A stretch of DNA of 64,000 nt from Saprolegnia diclina VS20 (Eukaryota > Oomycota > Saprolegniomycetes > Saprolegniales > Saprolegniaceae). The notes beneath the pieces were generated by a model, which was given only the letters and a program-made list of their open reading frames with translations, was not told the DNA's origin and made no database searches. This document shows positions 1 through 10,466 of this stretch, one piece after another. The stretch covers positions 127,758-191,757 of the forward strand of contig NW_008246107.1 in NCBI RefSeq assembly GCF_000281045.1, given 5' to 3'. How positions within the stretch are numbered: position 1 is the first letter of the stretch; each line of letters starts with the position of its first letter. The position numbers and the translations under genes were made by a program.

Positions 1-797
1 AGTACCGAGTTTACTTTCTACGAGTCCGTATTCGAGCGGTCGAAGACACCATATTTGGCTTCAAATATGTCTATCAATCAAAAAAAACTGTCAAAATGGA
101 TACTAGTACATGGGCGGGTATTTTTCGGCTTATGAACCATATACGTTGCAGCGTAAAAATGTTTGGCACACGGACGAAAGGAAGAAAGAAAAAAAAGAGG
201 GAAGGAAGCAGCGAGAACACTGGAAAATCGGTATGCCGGTCTATGGCGTTCACCCTAAGACACCAAAGGTCTGGGCTCCGGTCTGGGCTGCCAGGAAGTG
301 CTCCTTTGACGAATTAGACTTGATGTTTGTATGCTTGTTTGGATTATTGAGCCAAAATACGATTTATGGCCGACACGATAGGCATTTTGACCAATCAAAT
401 ACGTTTTTTATGCTTACTGGCCGCGCTAACTAATTGCGTTGATCTGATTGGCCGCGCTAACTAAAATAGAATACACGCATTCTGTATTAGATCCAAAGAG
501 ATTTTTCTCGGGGCCAGTTCCATGGCGCTAGCATGATCGTGATCGTCAGGTCCGGAATGGACGCTGCACTCGCCGCACGGAGGCCCACCCACCTAGGGCG
601 TTCCCGACGCCGCGTTGAATAATGACGATGGTAGGTCGTCGACGACGGCCTTGGCCTTGGACCGATGGGCTGCATAGCTCACGTAAACTTGGGGCTCCAA
701 ATAGGTCATATCCTGTTTTGGTTGGCCAAGGATATATCCTAGTTGACTTGTTCGAAGATCGCCAATGACGTTTTTGGAACGTGGGTCAGCCAGCAGA
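1..797. other. Intergenic, no supported gene
   Basis: AT-richer spacer upstream of the first gene. Open frames here are short and do not have the GC-rich third positions of the neighbouring genes. It contains one copy of the palindrome TACTAGTA at 101-108 and a short direct repeat near 418-464. The last part presumably holds the promoter of the gene starting at 798. Confidence 0.6.
418..464. repeat. 16-bp direct repeat pair
   Basis: The 16-mer TGGCCGCGCTAACTAA occurs at 418-433 and again at 449-464, 31 bp apart. Function unknown; it could be a regulatory direct repeat or a small duplication. Confidence 0.6.
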
Positions 798-3134
798 ATG
801 GAGCCCCACAGCTACGCCGGGCGCTGGCGCCGCAGCAAGGCCGCGACGAACGCGGTCCTCGAGTGGCTGCACCGAGCGACCAAGCCCAAGAGCAAGAACG
901 CCAAGAAGAAGGTCAAGAAGAAGGGCGCGCGGTCGGCCGATACCGCGACGTGGACCATGGCGCAGATCTACGCGGCCGCGCTCGAGGTCGTCGACGCCGG
1001 CACGACCGTGCCATCCAGCGTCTTGCGCGACCTCATGGTTATCATTCGCCTCCGGTTCGACGCTTACATCAAGCTACCGGTCGACCAGCGCGACGGCCAT
1101 GACGCGTACGTCGATGTGCTCCGCGCGGTATTGACCAAGTGGTTGCCGATCACGGACGACCTCAAGACGCTGGTGGGCCCTTTAAAGGACATGCGCACGG
1201 GCCGTCGGGACCGCGATGACGTAGGCCAGCGCGACTACTTTCCGCACTTGCCGCCGTTCGACGTCGACACGTATGCTCCGCCGGTCGACGACGCTGCTGA
1301 CCCGAGCATCGCAAGCCTCGACGCGCAGCGCCGCGAGATGCAGTTCGCCTGCATGTGCTTTGTCTTGGACATGGCCGACCTTATGCACGATGCCAAGCTC
1401 GGCTGGATCATGCACAAGGAGTCGGCCATGTGCGTGAGCGTCCCAACCGCGATTACGAACGCCGCCGTCTACGCAATCGAAGTGCTCCACACCGAGCTGC
1501 GCGAGACGTACCCGCACCTCTCGGACTTGGAAGCGATCATGGCCACGCTGCGCTGCGGCCGCTTCATCGTCGAGATCGTCACGGTCCACAAAGTGTCGGT
1601 GGACAAGGCGGCGGGCATGCTCATGGTCGCTCGCCGCGCGGCCATCGAGCGTCTCCGGCCGCTCTCGATCCAAGTCATGACAAAGGCGCTGTCCACGTCA
1701 TCGGCCATCGCGGGTCGCCTTGTCGACCGAATCGTTGCACAACTCGAAGGCGACGACTACTGGAACATGGACTGGACGACGACGCTTGGAAAAGGCGACA
1801 GCCTCACTGCGCTTCACGCGTACCTCAAGACGTTCATCGTGCACGCTCTTCGCGAGCCTGGGACGCGCGCAATCACGTATCCCGATACCTTTGGTCCGCC
1901 GTGGGTCGAAGGCGACGTCCTTCGCTGCACGCGCGACTTGTACCAGTCGTTCTTTGCAGACGTCTTGCCACCACTGCTCCTCGACGCCCAAGCCGGCTTT
2001 GCGTACTACGCACCCGTGTACGAAAATGAACTGGCGCCGCTCCGACGCCTCCTGACGGTGTACGTGCAGACGCAGCAGATCCCGGTCGCGCTGCTCTTTG
2101 CATGTCAAGCGACGCTCTGGAGCCTCTTCTTCACGCAAGGCCGATCGAGCGTTGGCGTCACGGTCGCGCGGCTCGCGCAGTCGACGCGGCGGGCGGTCGA
2201 CGACGTCCGGTTGCAGCTCGACTGCTGTCGGCTCAACCCGGACAGCTGGTATGTCCCTGCTTCGACGCGCGAGGCTTTAGATGCCGCTTGCAACTGGCTC
2301 GCGCATCGCCGGCGTCTCGCAGCCCCGAGCTTGGTGTTTACCCAAATGGAGCAAGACCGCGCGTGGTACAACCCGTACATGGCCGGGCAAATGATGCTCG
2401 TTTTGCGTCTCGAGATGGGCTACATCGTCGGTCGGTCGGTCATGGATGACATTGGCCAGACGCACATGCTCTTGCACCTCTACCATGCGCTCTGGCGTCG
2501 AGGCAAGGTTGCTGCCAGCGCCGAGATGGAGCTGCTCGCCGATGCATTGCCGCAGGTCTTTGTCGACGGCCGGCCGAACAGTGATTTCGCAGCGGCCCAC
2601 TTGCGGTCGTGGGGCTACGACCCAGCGAAGGCGACAGCGATGGCAGCTACGTTGCCTCTCGACAGCGCAAACATGCTTGCGACATCTCTCGAGGTGTCGA
2701 GCAAGAAGACCAAGAAGCCGCGGTCGCTGCCGTCGTTGACGGCAATGGCCGAGACGACGGCCTTCCGACGCGTGACGCAGCTCGAGCTACCATGTGGAAC
2801 CTTTGCCGACGACTACACCGAGTGGATGCGGACGCTCCGAGATGAGATGGAAGGTGTGCACGACCTCAATTTGGCGGCGATCGGTCAGCTCTTTCGTGGT
2901 GCGTGGATCGAGATGGCGGACGCACTCGGCTACCACGGCAGCAAGAAACACGATCGCGCGCCCGAAGTACCCAACGTCGTGCGCTTTGCCAACGAGAACC
3001 GCTGTGTGCAAACACTGCTCGGCCTCTGCGACCAGGCGCCCGACGACCCGCGCCTGCTTGTGGCCGCAACGGCCGTCAAGAACCTCGTGCAACGCGTACC
3101 GGAAGCGCGTCTTGTGGCGGCGCGCGACGTCTAA
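798..3134 (+). CDS. DUF6604-type hypothetical protein
   Basis: A single-exon protein of 778 residues. The frame is also open upstream (from 765) through a non-ATG codon, but ATG at 798 is the first normal start. The N-terminus has the pattern I associate with DUF6604, a domain known from fungi and oomycetes: a Y/W-rich start (HSYAGRW) with a TNAVLEWL helix, a Lys-rich linker (about residues 28-46), then a VPSSVLRDLMVIIRLR segment at about residues 70-85. The remaining roughly 690 residues are mostly helical, have no catalytic motif I recognise, and show no signal peptide or membrane span. DUF6604 function is unknown. The domain assignment is pattern recognition, so moderately sure; the gene itself is very likely real given its GC-rich third codon positions. 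Neighbours are lineage-expanded families, suggesting an accessory region. Confidence 0.85.
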   Translation: MEPHSYAGRWRRSKAATNAVLEWLHRATKPKSKNAKKKVKKKGARSADTATWTMAQIYAAALEVVDAGTTVPSSVLRDLMVIIRLRFDAYIKLPVDQRDGHDAYVDVLRAVLTKWLPITDDLKTLVGPLKDMRTGRRDRDDVGQRDYFPHLPPFDVDTYAPPVDDAADPSIASLDAQRREMQFACMCFVLDMADLMHDAKLGWIMHKESAMCVSVPTAITNAAVYAIEVLHTELRETYPHLSDLEAIMATLRCGRFIVEIVTVHKVSVDKAAGMLMVARRAAIERLRPLSIQVMTKALSTSSAIAGRLVDRIVAQLEGDDYWNMDWTTTLGKGDSLTALHAYLKTFIVHALREPGTRAITYPDTFGPPWVEGDVLRCTRDLYQSFFADVLPPLLLDAQAGFAYYAPVYENELAPLRRLLTVYVQTQQIPVALLFACQATLWSLFFTQGRSSVGVTVARLAQSTRRAVDDVRLQLDCCRLNPDSWYVPASTREALDAACNWLAHRRRLAAPSLVFTQMEQDRAWYNPYMAGQMMLVLRLEMGYIVGRSVMDDIGQTHMLLHLYHALWRRGKVAASAEMELLADALPQVFVDGRPNSDFAAAHLRSWGYDPAKATAMAATLPLDSANMLATSLEVSSKKTKKPRSLPSLTAMAETTAFRRVTQLELPCGTFADDYTEWMRTLRDEMEGVHDLNLAAIGQLFRGAWIEMADALGYHGSKKHDRAPEVPNVVRFANENRCVQTLLGLCDQAPDDPRLLVAATAVKNLVQRVPEARLVAARDV

Positions 3135-3285
3135 GTACGAATTGTGTTCTGTACGAATCCAAAATCCCTGTTTAAAGAATTGGGTCGAGTTAATGTGTGA
3201 TTGATATGCATATTGCTTAGCCAGTTGATGGTTCGTCTTGCTAGCTAATCGACGTACTTGGTGCGTCGGGCGTCGCATGCAACTG

Positions 3286-3579
3286 CTACGTGGATGCAGG
3301 CTCGTCGAGACGAGCAGGTCGACGCAGCTGCGTCGGGACCGGTGGCTTCATCACGAGCTTGGGTGATCGAGATATTGAGACCTTGGTCGTTCGCGTGGTT
3401 GTCTTGGGGGGTGCTGGAGGGGACGGTGCGATGGAAGGACTCGCGTGGGTCTTGGCGCGGGCGGCGCGGGCGGCTTCCGTCGCGTATAAAATGGGGTGGG
3501 CCGCTCGGAAAGCGGCGTCGGCGGCGGCAGCGCGTTCGGCGGCCACCGCTTGCTTGTGTGTCAGTCCGTAGAGGCTCAT
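3286..3579 (-). CDS. Small Ala/Pro-rich hypothetical protein
   Basis: A 97-residue frame with an ATG start. It begins MSLYGLTHKQ, continues with an Ala-rich helix (about residues 10-45) and ends in a Pro/Thr/Lys-rich basic tail. There is no signal peptide, membrane segment or known domain. Other frames of this GC-rich stretch are also open, so coding is plausible rather than proven; the ATG context and helical Ala-rich start make this the best frame. It is convergent with the DUF6604 gene, 151 bp away. Confidence 0.45.
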   Translation of the reverse strand: MSLYGLTHKQAVAAERAAAADAAFRAAHPILYATEAARAARAKTHASPSIAPSPPAPPKTTTRTTKVSISRSPKLVMKPPVPTQLRRPARLDEPAST

Positions 3580-4086
3580 TCTTTTTCAAAATGACAAAGT
3601 GTTTGGACTAGGGATTGTAGTGGGAAAGGCGAGAACATACAAAAGCGTTCGAGTCTGCCCTGTCGCTTTGGACGAGCCGTGAGGACTGGCTTTTGTCGAG
3701 AATGAGAAGCGCGCTGCAGTGAATGGCTCGGCGTCTCTTGTATGAGAGCGTTGATTCCTTGCCCGCGCAGGAGGGACTTGAGAGTTGTTTCCATCTACTA
3801 GAGTACTAGTACAGCACAAGATTGCACACATCGCATACTAGTACATGTAGGGCGGACGATTCTGTCTCGTCAATCGACTGTGCGCCACTGTCACGACACT
3901 GCGGGTAGTGCATTTCTCGCTTCCCATGGCTCAGATCACGACGGTATGTCATCGACACCACCAAATGCGCTAGTTTTACATCAGCAATGCAGGAAACGAA
4001 ACCGTTGGGTGTAACATTAATTATTGTATAACACTAAATACTGCGAAATGGTGTGAGGGATTGTGAATCAAAAGTGCAAAGTGAGC
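3580..4086. other. Intergenic spacer
   Basis: About 500 bp of AT-richer DNA between divergent genes, so probably a bidirectional promoter region. Two TACTAGTA palindromes lie at 3804-3811 and 3836-3843. No other feature seen. Confidence 0.5.
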
Positions 4087-6438
4087 ATGGCCACGTTTGT
4101 CGACGCCGTGCTGCGCCAGCCCGAGATTCTGGCTGCCATTTTTGGCTACCAAGCGGGCGTCTACGCTGACGTCGCGTCTCGGTTCCGCGACTTTCACTTG
4201 TATGTGGACTTTGAGCCGACGCAGGGCATGTACGAGGGCATCTACTGCCTCGACCCGAAGCTCGTCCGCACCTCGTACCGGTACCCGTACGACCCAGACA
4301 CGCCGCCAGATGTGCTCACCACCGAGACGCTGTACCTGAACTTACATAACACGCGGGACGCTCGCTTCCCGCTGCACCTTGCAATTCTCGAAGGCGATTT
4401 GGCCGCGACCAAGAGCATTTTGCGCTGCCGACCCGACCTCGCGTACCAAGAAGCCATCGAAGCAGCGATACAGCACAAGAAGCTCGAGATCGCGGCGTTT
4501 CTCTTACATCAGCGGGACGCGCACCATGTACACGGGCTGCACCGCAACTTTGAAGACGAGTTCCAGCGCCGGCCGTCGCGTCGCCTCGACGACTGGCTGC
4601 CGTCGAGCCGCTCGACGCTCTACAAGAACGACGCATCGATTCTGGCGCTGCTCTGGGCCCACCGGCAATGCGACTGGGACGACAGCGACCTCGTTCATAC
4701 TGCGTTGGAGCTCAACGCACTCGAAGCTCTTGCGTTTTTGATCGCGCATCTGCCACGCACGGCGCTCCGTGGCCTCTTGGACGTAGTGGCCGGGAATGGT
4801 CTCTTGTCGCTGGTCCAGCAGCTCAACACGATGGGCCTTGCCTGCACCACCCGTGCCATGGACGACGCTGCGGCGAACGGGCATCTCCATATCGTTACCT
4901 ACTTGCAGCAGCGTCGCACCGAAGGCTGTACGACCCAAGCGATGGACGCCGCTGCCGCCAACGGTCATCTGGACGTTCTTACCTTCTTGCACGAGGAGCG
5001 CACGGAAGGCTGCTCGACGGACGCCATGGACCGGGCGGCCGCCAATGGCTACCTTGGTATCGTGACCTTCCTACACGAAATGCGCGTGGAGGGCTGTACG
5101 ACCAACGCAATGGACGCCGCCGCTGCCAACGGCCATCTGGATGTTGTCACCTTCTTACACGAGAAGCGCACCGAAGGCTGCACGACGGCCGCGCTCAGTG
5201 GCGCCGCGGCGGCGGGACATTTGGATGTCGTCGAGTTTCTCGTGGACCACCGTGACGAGGGTGCGTCACCTGACATTCTCGACACCGCGGCCGCCGATGG
5301 CCGTCTCGACATTGTCATGTATCTGGACACGCTCGGGCGCTTTGCGTGCACGACCGCCGCTGTCGACGACGCCGCCAAGCACGGACACGTGGAGGTCGTC
5401 GCGTACCTCTTGGCGCATCGACGTGAAGGCGGCAGTCGAGACGGTGCCACGCAAGGCGCACTGGAGAGAGGTCACATTGCGGTCGTCGAGCGGCTCGTTG
5501 CCGCCGGGTACCCCCTTCCGGGAACCACCGGCAGCATCCTGCGGGCGATTCACAAGCCAACTGCCCTCGCGCTGCTGCAGCTCTACGTTGCGCAAGGCGT
5601 TGACCTGCCCACCTCGTGGGCCCGCGAGGTGCGACAGTATGCTACCAGCGATGTGGCCCAGTACTACTTTCAACACGCGCCAGCAGCCGCCAAGCATGCC
5701 GCTTCACGAACCCCAATATCCCGGTACAATCATGACTTGGACGATATCGAGACGGCACTGTGGAACGAAGACTTTGACGAGGTGCGCGAGCTCTGGGCGC
5801 AGCGCCCAGAGCTCCGACACGACCACTTGCTCGATCGTCTTGTGGGCAACGACGAGTCGCCGGCCAGTGCGATCGCATTTCTCATCGACGCCGGCGTCGG
5901 GCAGCCTCGACGCGTCGCGGTCGAGCACCTTCATCGCCGGAGCTTTGACATGATGACTCTCCTTTTGCCCTACTGTCTGCACCCGAAGGACCATCTAGAC
6001 AACCTCGCCTTCCTTGTCGAATGGATGAAGCAGGCGTATGCGTTCACCCCGTCGATGCTCTTGGTCCTTAAAGCCGAGATGATCGCCCAAGCCACAGCAG
6101 CGAACTGCCGCCACCTCCACGTCGGCACTGTCATCGAGGCGGTCACGGAAGAGCTGTTGGAGACGGGCGCAACGACCTCGTACGTCCAATCGACGTATCG
6201 GGGCCTGGAGCAACGGGTGCTCTTCCGGTCGGGTGTCGCCGACTGGGGTCTCGCAACGCTCGTGGTGCATGGTCTCTCAGTCGAGGCCACCAAGGACAAC
6301 ACAAAGAAGCTGCAAATGTGGGTCGGCTGGGTGACGAACACGGCGCTCAAAGCGCATCTGCAGCGCCTCCTGAACGAAGCGATGCCAAATGACTTGGTCG
6401 CCGAGCTGTCGTCAATGTACGAGTACTGCGATTATTAA
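4087..6438 (+). CDS. Ankyrin-repeat protein, oomycete type
   Basis: An intronless 783-residue protein. An in-frame GTG lies upstream at 4063, but ATG at 4087 (MATFVDAVLR) is the proper start. The N-terminal part contains helical ankyrin-like units (HLAILEGDLAATKSILRC), and the centre has at least six near-identical units of about 33 residues carrying the signature DAAAANGHLDVVTFLHE with the linker RTEGCTT (DNA about 4830-5400). Such arrays are strongly expanded in saprolegnialean genomes and act as protein-binding scaffolds; the partner is unknown here. The C-terminal third is helical without recognisable repeats. No signal peptide or membrane helix is seen. The highly similar units imply recent internal duplication. 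Confidence 0.9.
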   Translation: MATFVDAVLRQPEILAAIFGYQAGVYADVASRFRDFHLYVDFEPTQGMYEGIYCLDPKLVRTSYRYPYDPDTPPDVLTTETLYLNLHNTRDARFPLHLAILEGDLAATKSILRCRPDLAYQEAIEAAIQHKKLEIAAFLLHQRDAHHVHGLHRNFEDEFQRRPSRRLDDWLPSSRSTLYKNDASILALLWAHRQCDWDDSDLVHTALELNALEALAFLIAHLPRTALRGLLDVVAGNGLLSLVQQLNTMGLACTTRAMDDAAANGHLHIVTYLQQRRTEGCTTQAMDAAAANGHLDVLTFLHEERTEGCSTDAMDRAAANGYLGIVTFLHEMRVEGCTTNAMDAAAANGHLDVVTFLHEKRTEGCTTAALSGAAAAGHLDVVEFLVDHRDEGASPDILDTAAADGRLDIVMYLDTLGRFACTTAAVDDAAKHGHVEVVAYLLAHRREGGSRDGATQGALERGHIAVVERLVAAGYPLPGTTGSILRAIHKPTALALLQLYVAQGVDLPTSWAREVRQYATSDVAQYYFQHAPAAAKHAASRTPISRYNHDLDDIETALWNEDFDEVRELWAQRPELRHDHLLDRLVGNDESPASAIAFLIDAGVGQPRRVAVEHLHRRSFDMMTLLLPYCLHPKDHLDNLAFLVEWMKQAYAFTPSMLLVLKAEMIAQATAANCRHLHVGTVIEAVTEELLETGATTSYVQSTYRGLEQRVLFRSGVADWGLATLVVHGLSVEATKDNTKKLQMWVGWVTNTALKAHLQRLLNEAMPNDLVAELSSMYEYCDY

Positions 6439-6905
6439 CGATTTGTTATCAAGACGCTGTCATGCTGTCAGCCTTCCCTTCTACTAACTAGTATAGTTAG
6501 TCGGAGAGGCGTCAAAAGTTGTCGGTGGCGGTGATTTGCGCTAACGGAGCGTGCGTTGAGTTTGAGTTTGAAGCGTTGAGGCTGCGGGCTCGACGCAGGT
6601 GGCGTCACCAGGAGTCGCCGACAGCATCGAGTCTATCGTTGTATCTAGATGCGTGTTTGTGTAGTGGAGGTTCATCGTGGCGCCAACACGAGTCCTCTCT
6701 GAAGTGATGAAACGTGTTGGAGTTCGCGCACGTCCGACTCGCTTGCCATATGGTTGGTATGCGCCGGACCGATGGCATTCCCAAATTCGCGCACTCTGGA
6801 TTCGATGCGCATCTAGACCCCATTCAATACAAAGAGAGAGATACATGAAAATCAGAACTTGAAACGCGTGGTCATCGACCCATTCGCCATCGCACTCGAT
6901 CGTCG
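6439..6905. other. Intergenic spacer
   Basis: About 470 bp with no supported gene. An ACTAGTA motif with inverted flanks (CTACTAACTAGTATAGTTAG) lies at 6481-6500. The region probably includes the promoter of the next gene. Confidence 0.5.
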
Positions 6906-9900
6906 ATGGTTGGCCTGCTGCGCAAGGAGGAAGCTTCGGTCCGCGCGCTCACGGTCGCGTACGCCAAGGCCATCGAGCACCTTGACGACGCCGGGTCCTT
7001 CTTCCATGCAGCGGACCTGCCCGACCTGACAACGCCGGCTATCCGCATCGATGGCCTCCTCGCCGGCGACTGGTGGAGCTGGCCGGCCAACGCCGAGGAT
7101 CTCATCGAGCACCACGAAGCGCCCAACCGGTCGGGCCTCGTGGGCGCGCACCTCTTGCACTTTGACCATACAACGTACACGGAGAGCCGTGTGTGGGGCG
7201 AACTCATCCATGGCCTCCCGACGGCCATTGCAGCAGCGCTCAAGCCGGCAGGCGACATTGAGCCGCATCTGACGCACCTCGCGATCGACGGCGTCGACGC
7301 TCCGCCCGTGCTCTCAAGCACTGGCGAGATCATCTTTGGCCCCGGCAGCATGGGCACGCTCGTCGTCGCGCTGCCTTCGCCGCACGCACGGTCCATCACG
7401 ATCTCCGCTGGCGCCGAGACAATGACCTGGACGCCAAGCACTGGCTTGAGCTACGCGGCATGGTATGGCGACTGCACTGTTGACGTGGCGCCGATCACCG
7501 ACGGTCGGCGCGCGTACCTTGTCTACGACCTCGTGTACGTCCTGCCGCACACGTACCGGACGGCGCCAGCGGTCCCGGCGTCGCTGCCCGCGACGCTCGC
7601 AGCGCTCGCAGCCCGCCCCCACCAGGTGCCAACTACCTTTGCGTATCGCATCCAGTCCACGGCCAACGACGACGCATTGGACTTTGCGCATCTCGCGGCC
7701 CGGGATGCAGCCTTCGTGCAGGCGCTCGTCGACAGCGGTGCCTATGACGTGGCCCTCGTCGACGTCCGCGACCCGACGCCGCCACGGACGTTCCCAGACG
7801 CGATGCTGACCACGATCCGAGATATGCTCCTGCGCGCCCGTCCCAACATGAACGACGACGCCCAAGATGACGACGACGATGATGACGACGATGACGACGA
7901 CGATTCGGGCAGTGACGAGTTCGATGACGACGCCGACGACCACGAGGCTGCGACGCCGGCGCAGGTCGATCAAATCGCATTCCGAGCCATGCAAGAGCTG
8001 TACGGTCGGCAGCGACCGCCGCCGCTGCAGGACGTCGAGCTGGACACGCGCAACTTGGCCGCGCTCATGGTCCGCGGCGCACAAGAGATGGAAGAAGACC
8101 ACGGCCACCGGTGCAACGAAGGTCGCCCGTACGGCTATGACCCGGCCGACTTTGATACGACGGCGACCGTCGACGAGTACGACACCGGGTCGGACGCCGG
8201 CCTCGACGACTCAGACGACGACGACTACGACTCGGACGACTCGGAGCACGAAGACGAGGCCGATATGCTTGGCGATGACGACTCGTCCGACGACGACGAC
8301 GATCTTTTTGGGTTTGGCCGCCTGCTCCTGCCCCGGTCCAAGCGCCCGCTGGAAATCTCGGGCGCCGTCGTCCACACCGCGTCCGGTGACGTCGCAGCGG
8401 CGCTGCAGACCCACCTCATCGACCGCGTCGTCGGCACGTGGGTCGGCACACGAAGCATCTACAACATTGTGTCGCCGGTCCTCGTCTTTTGGCCCAAGAC
8501 GCACCGGGTGCGGCTCGTTGGCTACCGACACGCCTTTGACGCTCTCCAGCGCGCAATGACGACGCCATCAACGTCGGATATGCTCGGGTTCGACACGGTG
8601 CACGCGCTCGCCGTCGCGGTCATGGACACGGTCGGCACACCGACGCTTCCGACGCCGCCCGAGGACGCCACAGCGCTCGCTGAGTTTGTCACGTCGTCGA
8701 CGCCGGCGCTACGCGCGCTCTTTGTGCGGCACATGATCGACCTCCGCGACGAAACCTCGCGGCGCGACGGCCGCGACTGGCTCATCTCGGTCTTGACCAC
8801 CTTTGGCTGGGAGTCGATCGGGCCCGCGATCGTCGAGCTCGTTGCTCGGTCGAGCGCCGACTGGAAGGGAGCGGTGCTGACGCTGCGCTTCCTCGATACG
8901 CTGCTGCCGCCGACGGCGCCATACGCCCACCAGCCGTACTTTGGCGAGCTCGTGATCGGGTGCTGGTATGCGCTGCTGACCAACCTATGGTCGTTCGACG
9001 ACATGAGCGCAAACGAGTGGCGGCATGCCATCGGCGTCGACAGCCGTGTCTCGTTGCTGCGCCATGCGTGGTCATTGGACGCCCGCGTCGCCGCGTACCA
9101 TGCCAGTGACGCGCCGCGCGTCACGTGGCTCGGCGGCCACCTCCCGGGGCCCGTGCTGGCCACCATCCAGTCGTTTCTCGCGCCAGCGCCGTCGTTGCTG
9201 TCGGTCGTGACCAAGTATCCTGCTGCGTTCCACGGGCTCCACGTCATCTTGCCGGCGCTGCTGAGTGTGGAGAATGGGCGGCTCGAGGCGCCGTGGATGG
9301 CGCCGTACGTGGCGCTGGTGCATGCCGCCATCAAGTCGGAGCGCGAGCTGCCGATGCAGTGCCTCTCGGCCATCTTTGCCCTCGGCGCCAAACACGGCAT
9401 CTTGTCGGCGGTCGTTCACAAGGCGTGGTCGGGGCACCAGAGTCGGACAACAATGCCGCTGCTGCGCGCCATTCAAGACGGTATGGTCGTCTCGTCGGCG
9501 TCCGACGTCAGCTCGATCGCGGACCTGGTGGCGACAACTGCGCACGCGCTCAACGAGGCCGTGTCGGACGTCATCATGTTTTATGACGGCATGGGCTACG
9601 ACGACACGCCGCCGGTCAAGGAAGTGCACGCAGCGCTCTCGATCCTCGCAGTTGTGTCGCCGTCGCATCTGCGTCCGTTCGTCGACGATATTCTCACCAA
9701 GGTACATGCAAAGTCCGACCGTCTCTTCTTCGTCCGCGACCTCCTCTACCCGACGATCCGGTACGTGGACGCCAAGCTGCCGACGGCCACCGACCTTCGA
9801 GAGCGCTTGGTCGCTGCTGTCGTCGACGCCCTTGACCCGTTTCTGCGAGCGACGCGCCGGACCGGCCAAGCGAACTTTGCTCTGTCGTGCCGCTGCGCGC

Positions 9901-10232
9901 AGTGCCAGCGCGTCGCCGATGAGCTTGCCAAGCAGGCGCCGACGCGGTCGATCGACCAAGTGTTTCGTGCAACGTGCGACCAGCTCCGGGCGTTTGTGAC
10001 CAGTTGGCGCCCACACCGACGAATTGCTGTGTCGTTGATGGGGGCGCGCAATATGCGCATCCGCATGTTCTCGGAAGCCGGCGCGAGTGCCCGACGCCTT
10101 CGCGACGAAGCGTGCTTGGCGTACCTCCGTGGCGGGGACATGGCGCTGCCAGCGACGCGCAAACGACCGCCGTCGACAACGCCGTCGACCAAAGCCAAGC
10201 GGGCCAAGCCGACCGCCGACGCCACAGAGTGA
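6906..10232 (+). CDS. Large protein with degenerate 2OG-Fe(II) oxygenase-like domain (paralogue 1)
   Basis: A 1,108-residue single-exon protein with ATG at 6906. Residues about 120-215 have the layout of fungal/oomycete 2-oxoglutarate Fe(II) dioxygenase-like proteins: a MGTLVVALPS strand, an AAWYGDC segment, and an ITDGRRAYLVYDL strand carrying the Arg expected to bind 2-oxoglutarate. By eye the HxD pair is replaced by Thr/Glu (about residues 139-141) and the distal His by Val (about 192), so metal binding looks lost. Two Asp-rich stretches follow (DNA about 7850-7960 and 8205-8305), then a VLVFWPKTHRVRLVG motif shared by all three paralogues, a long helical region, and a C-terminal CRCAQC module. 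The tail is basic and may carry a nuclear signal (PSTKAKRAKP). First of a tandem trio. Function unknown. Confidence 0.85.
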   Translation: MVGLLRKEEASVRALTVAYAKAIEHLDDAGSFFHAADLPDLTTPAIRIDGLLAGDWWSWPANAEDLIEHHEAPNRSGLVGAHLLHFDHTTYTESRVWGELIHGLPTAIAAALKPAGDIEPHLTHLAIDGVDAPPVLSSTGEIIFGPGSMGTLVVALPSPHARSITISAGAETMTWTPSTGLSYAAWYGDCTVDVAPITDGRRAYLVYDLVYVLPHTYRTAPAVPASLPATLAALAARPHQVPTTFAYRIQSTANDDALDFAHLAARDAAFVQALVDSGAYDVALVDVRDPTPPRTFPDAMLTTIRDMLLRARPNMNDDAQDDDDDDDDDDDDDSGSDEFDDDADDHEAATPAQVDQIAFRAMQELYGRQRPPPLQDVELDTRNLAALMVRGAQEMEEDHGHRCNEGRPYGYDPADFDTTATVDEYDTGSDAGLDDSDDDDYDSDDSEHEDEADMLGDDDSSDDDDDLFGFGRLLLPRSKRPLEISGAVVHTASGDVAAALQTHLIDRVVGTWVGTRSIYNIVSPVLVFWPKTHRVRLVGYRHAFDALQRAMTTPSTSDMLGFDTVHALAVAVMDTVGTPTLPTPPEDATALAEFVTSSTPALRALFVRHMIDLRDETSRRDGRDWLISVLTTFGWESIGPAIVELVARSSADWKGAVLTLRFLDTLLPPTAPYAHQPYFGELVIGCWYALLTNLWSFDDMSANEWRHAIGVDSRVSLLRHAWSLDARVAAYHASDAPRVTWLGGHLPGPVLATIQSFLAPAPSLLSVVTKYPAAFHGLHVILPALLSVENGRLEAPWMAPYVALVHAAIKSERELPMQCLSAIFALGAKHGILSAVVHKAWSGHQSRTTMPLLRAIQDGMVVSSASDVSSIADLVATTAHALNEAVSDVIMFYDGMGYDDTPPVKEVHAALSILAVVSPSHLRPFVDDILTKVHAKSDRLFFVRDLLYPTIRYVDAKLPTATDLRERLVAAVVDALDPFLRATRRTGQANFALSCRCAQCQRVADELAKQAPTRSIDQVFRATCDQLRAFVTSWRPHRRIAVSLMGARNMRIRMFSEAGASARRLRDEACLAYLRGGDMALPATRKRPPSTTPSTKAKRAKPTADATE

Positions 10233-10466
10233 ATCCCACGTTGATGCACATCATCCACACTTTATTTGCTAAACTATAAAAGACAGTTTGTACATTAGTT
10301 GTCGGCTTTCGAGTTTTCACAGTGCCATGTGGAAAGTGCAATTTCAGGTTTCAAGTGCGCGCATCCTGGGTGCGGTCGATTTCATTGGCTGGATAAACAC
10401 GTGGGTAACGTCGAAAATTACGTAGCGAGTCTGAAACGCGCGAACGTGCAATTTCGATCGACACCG

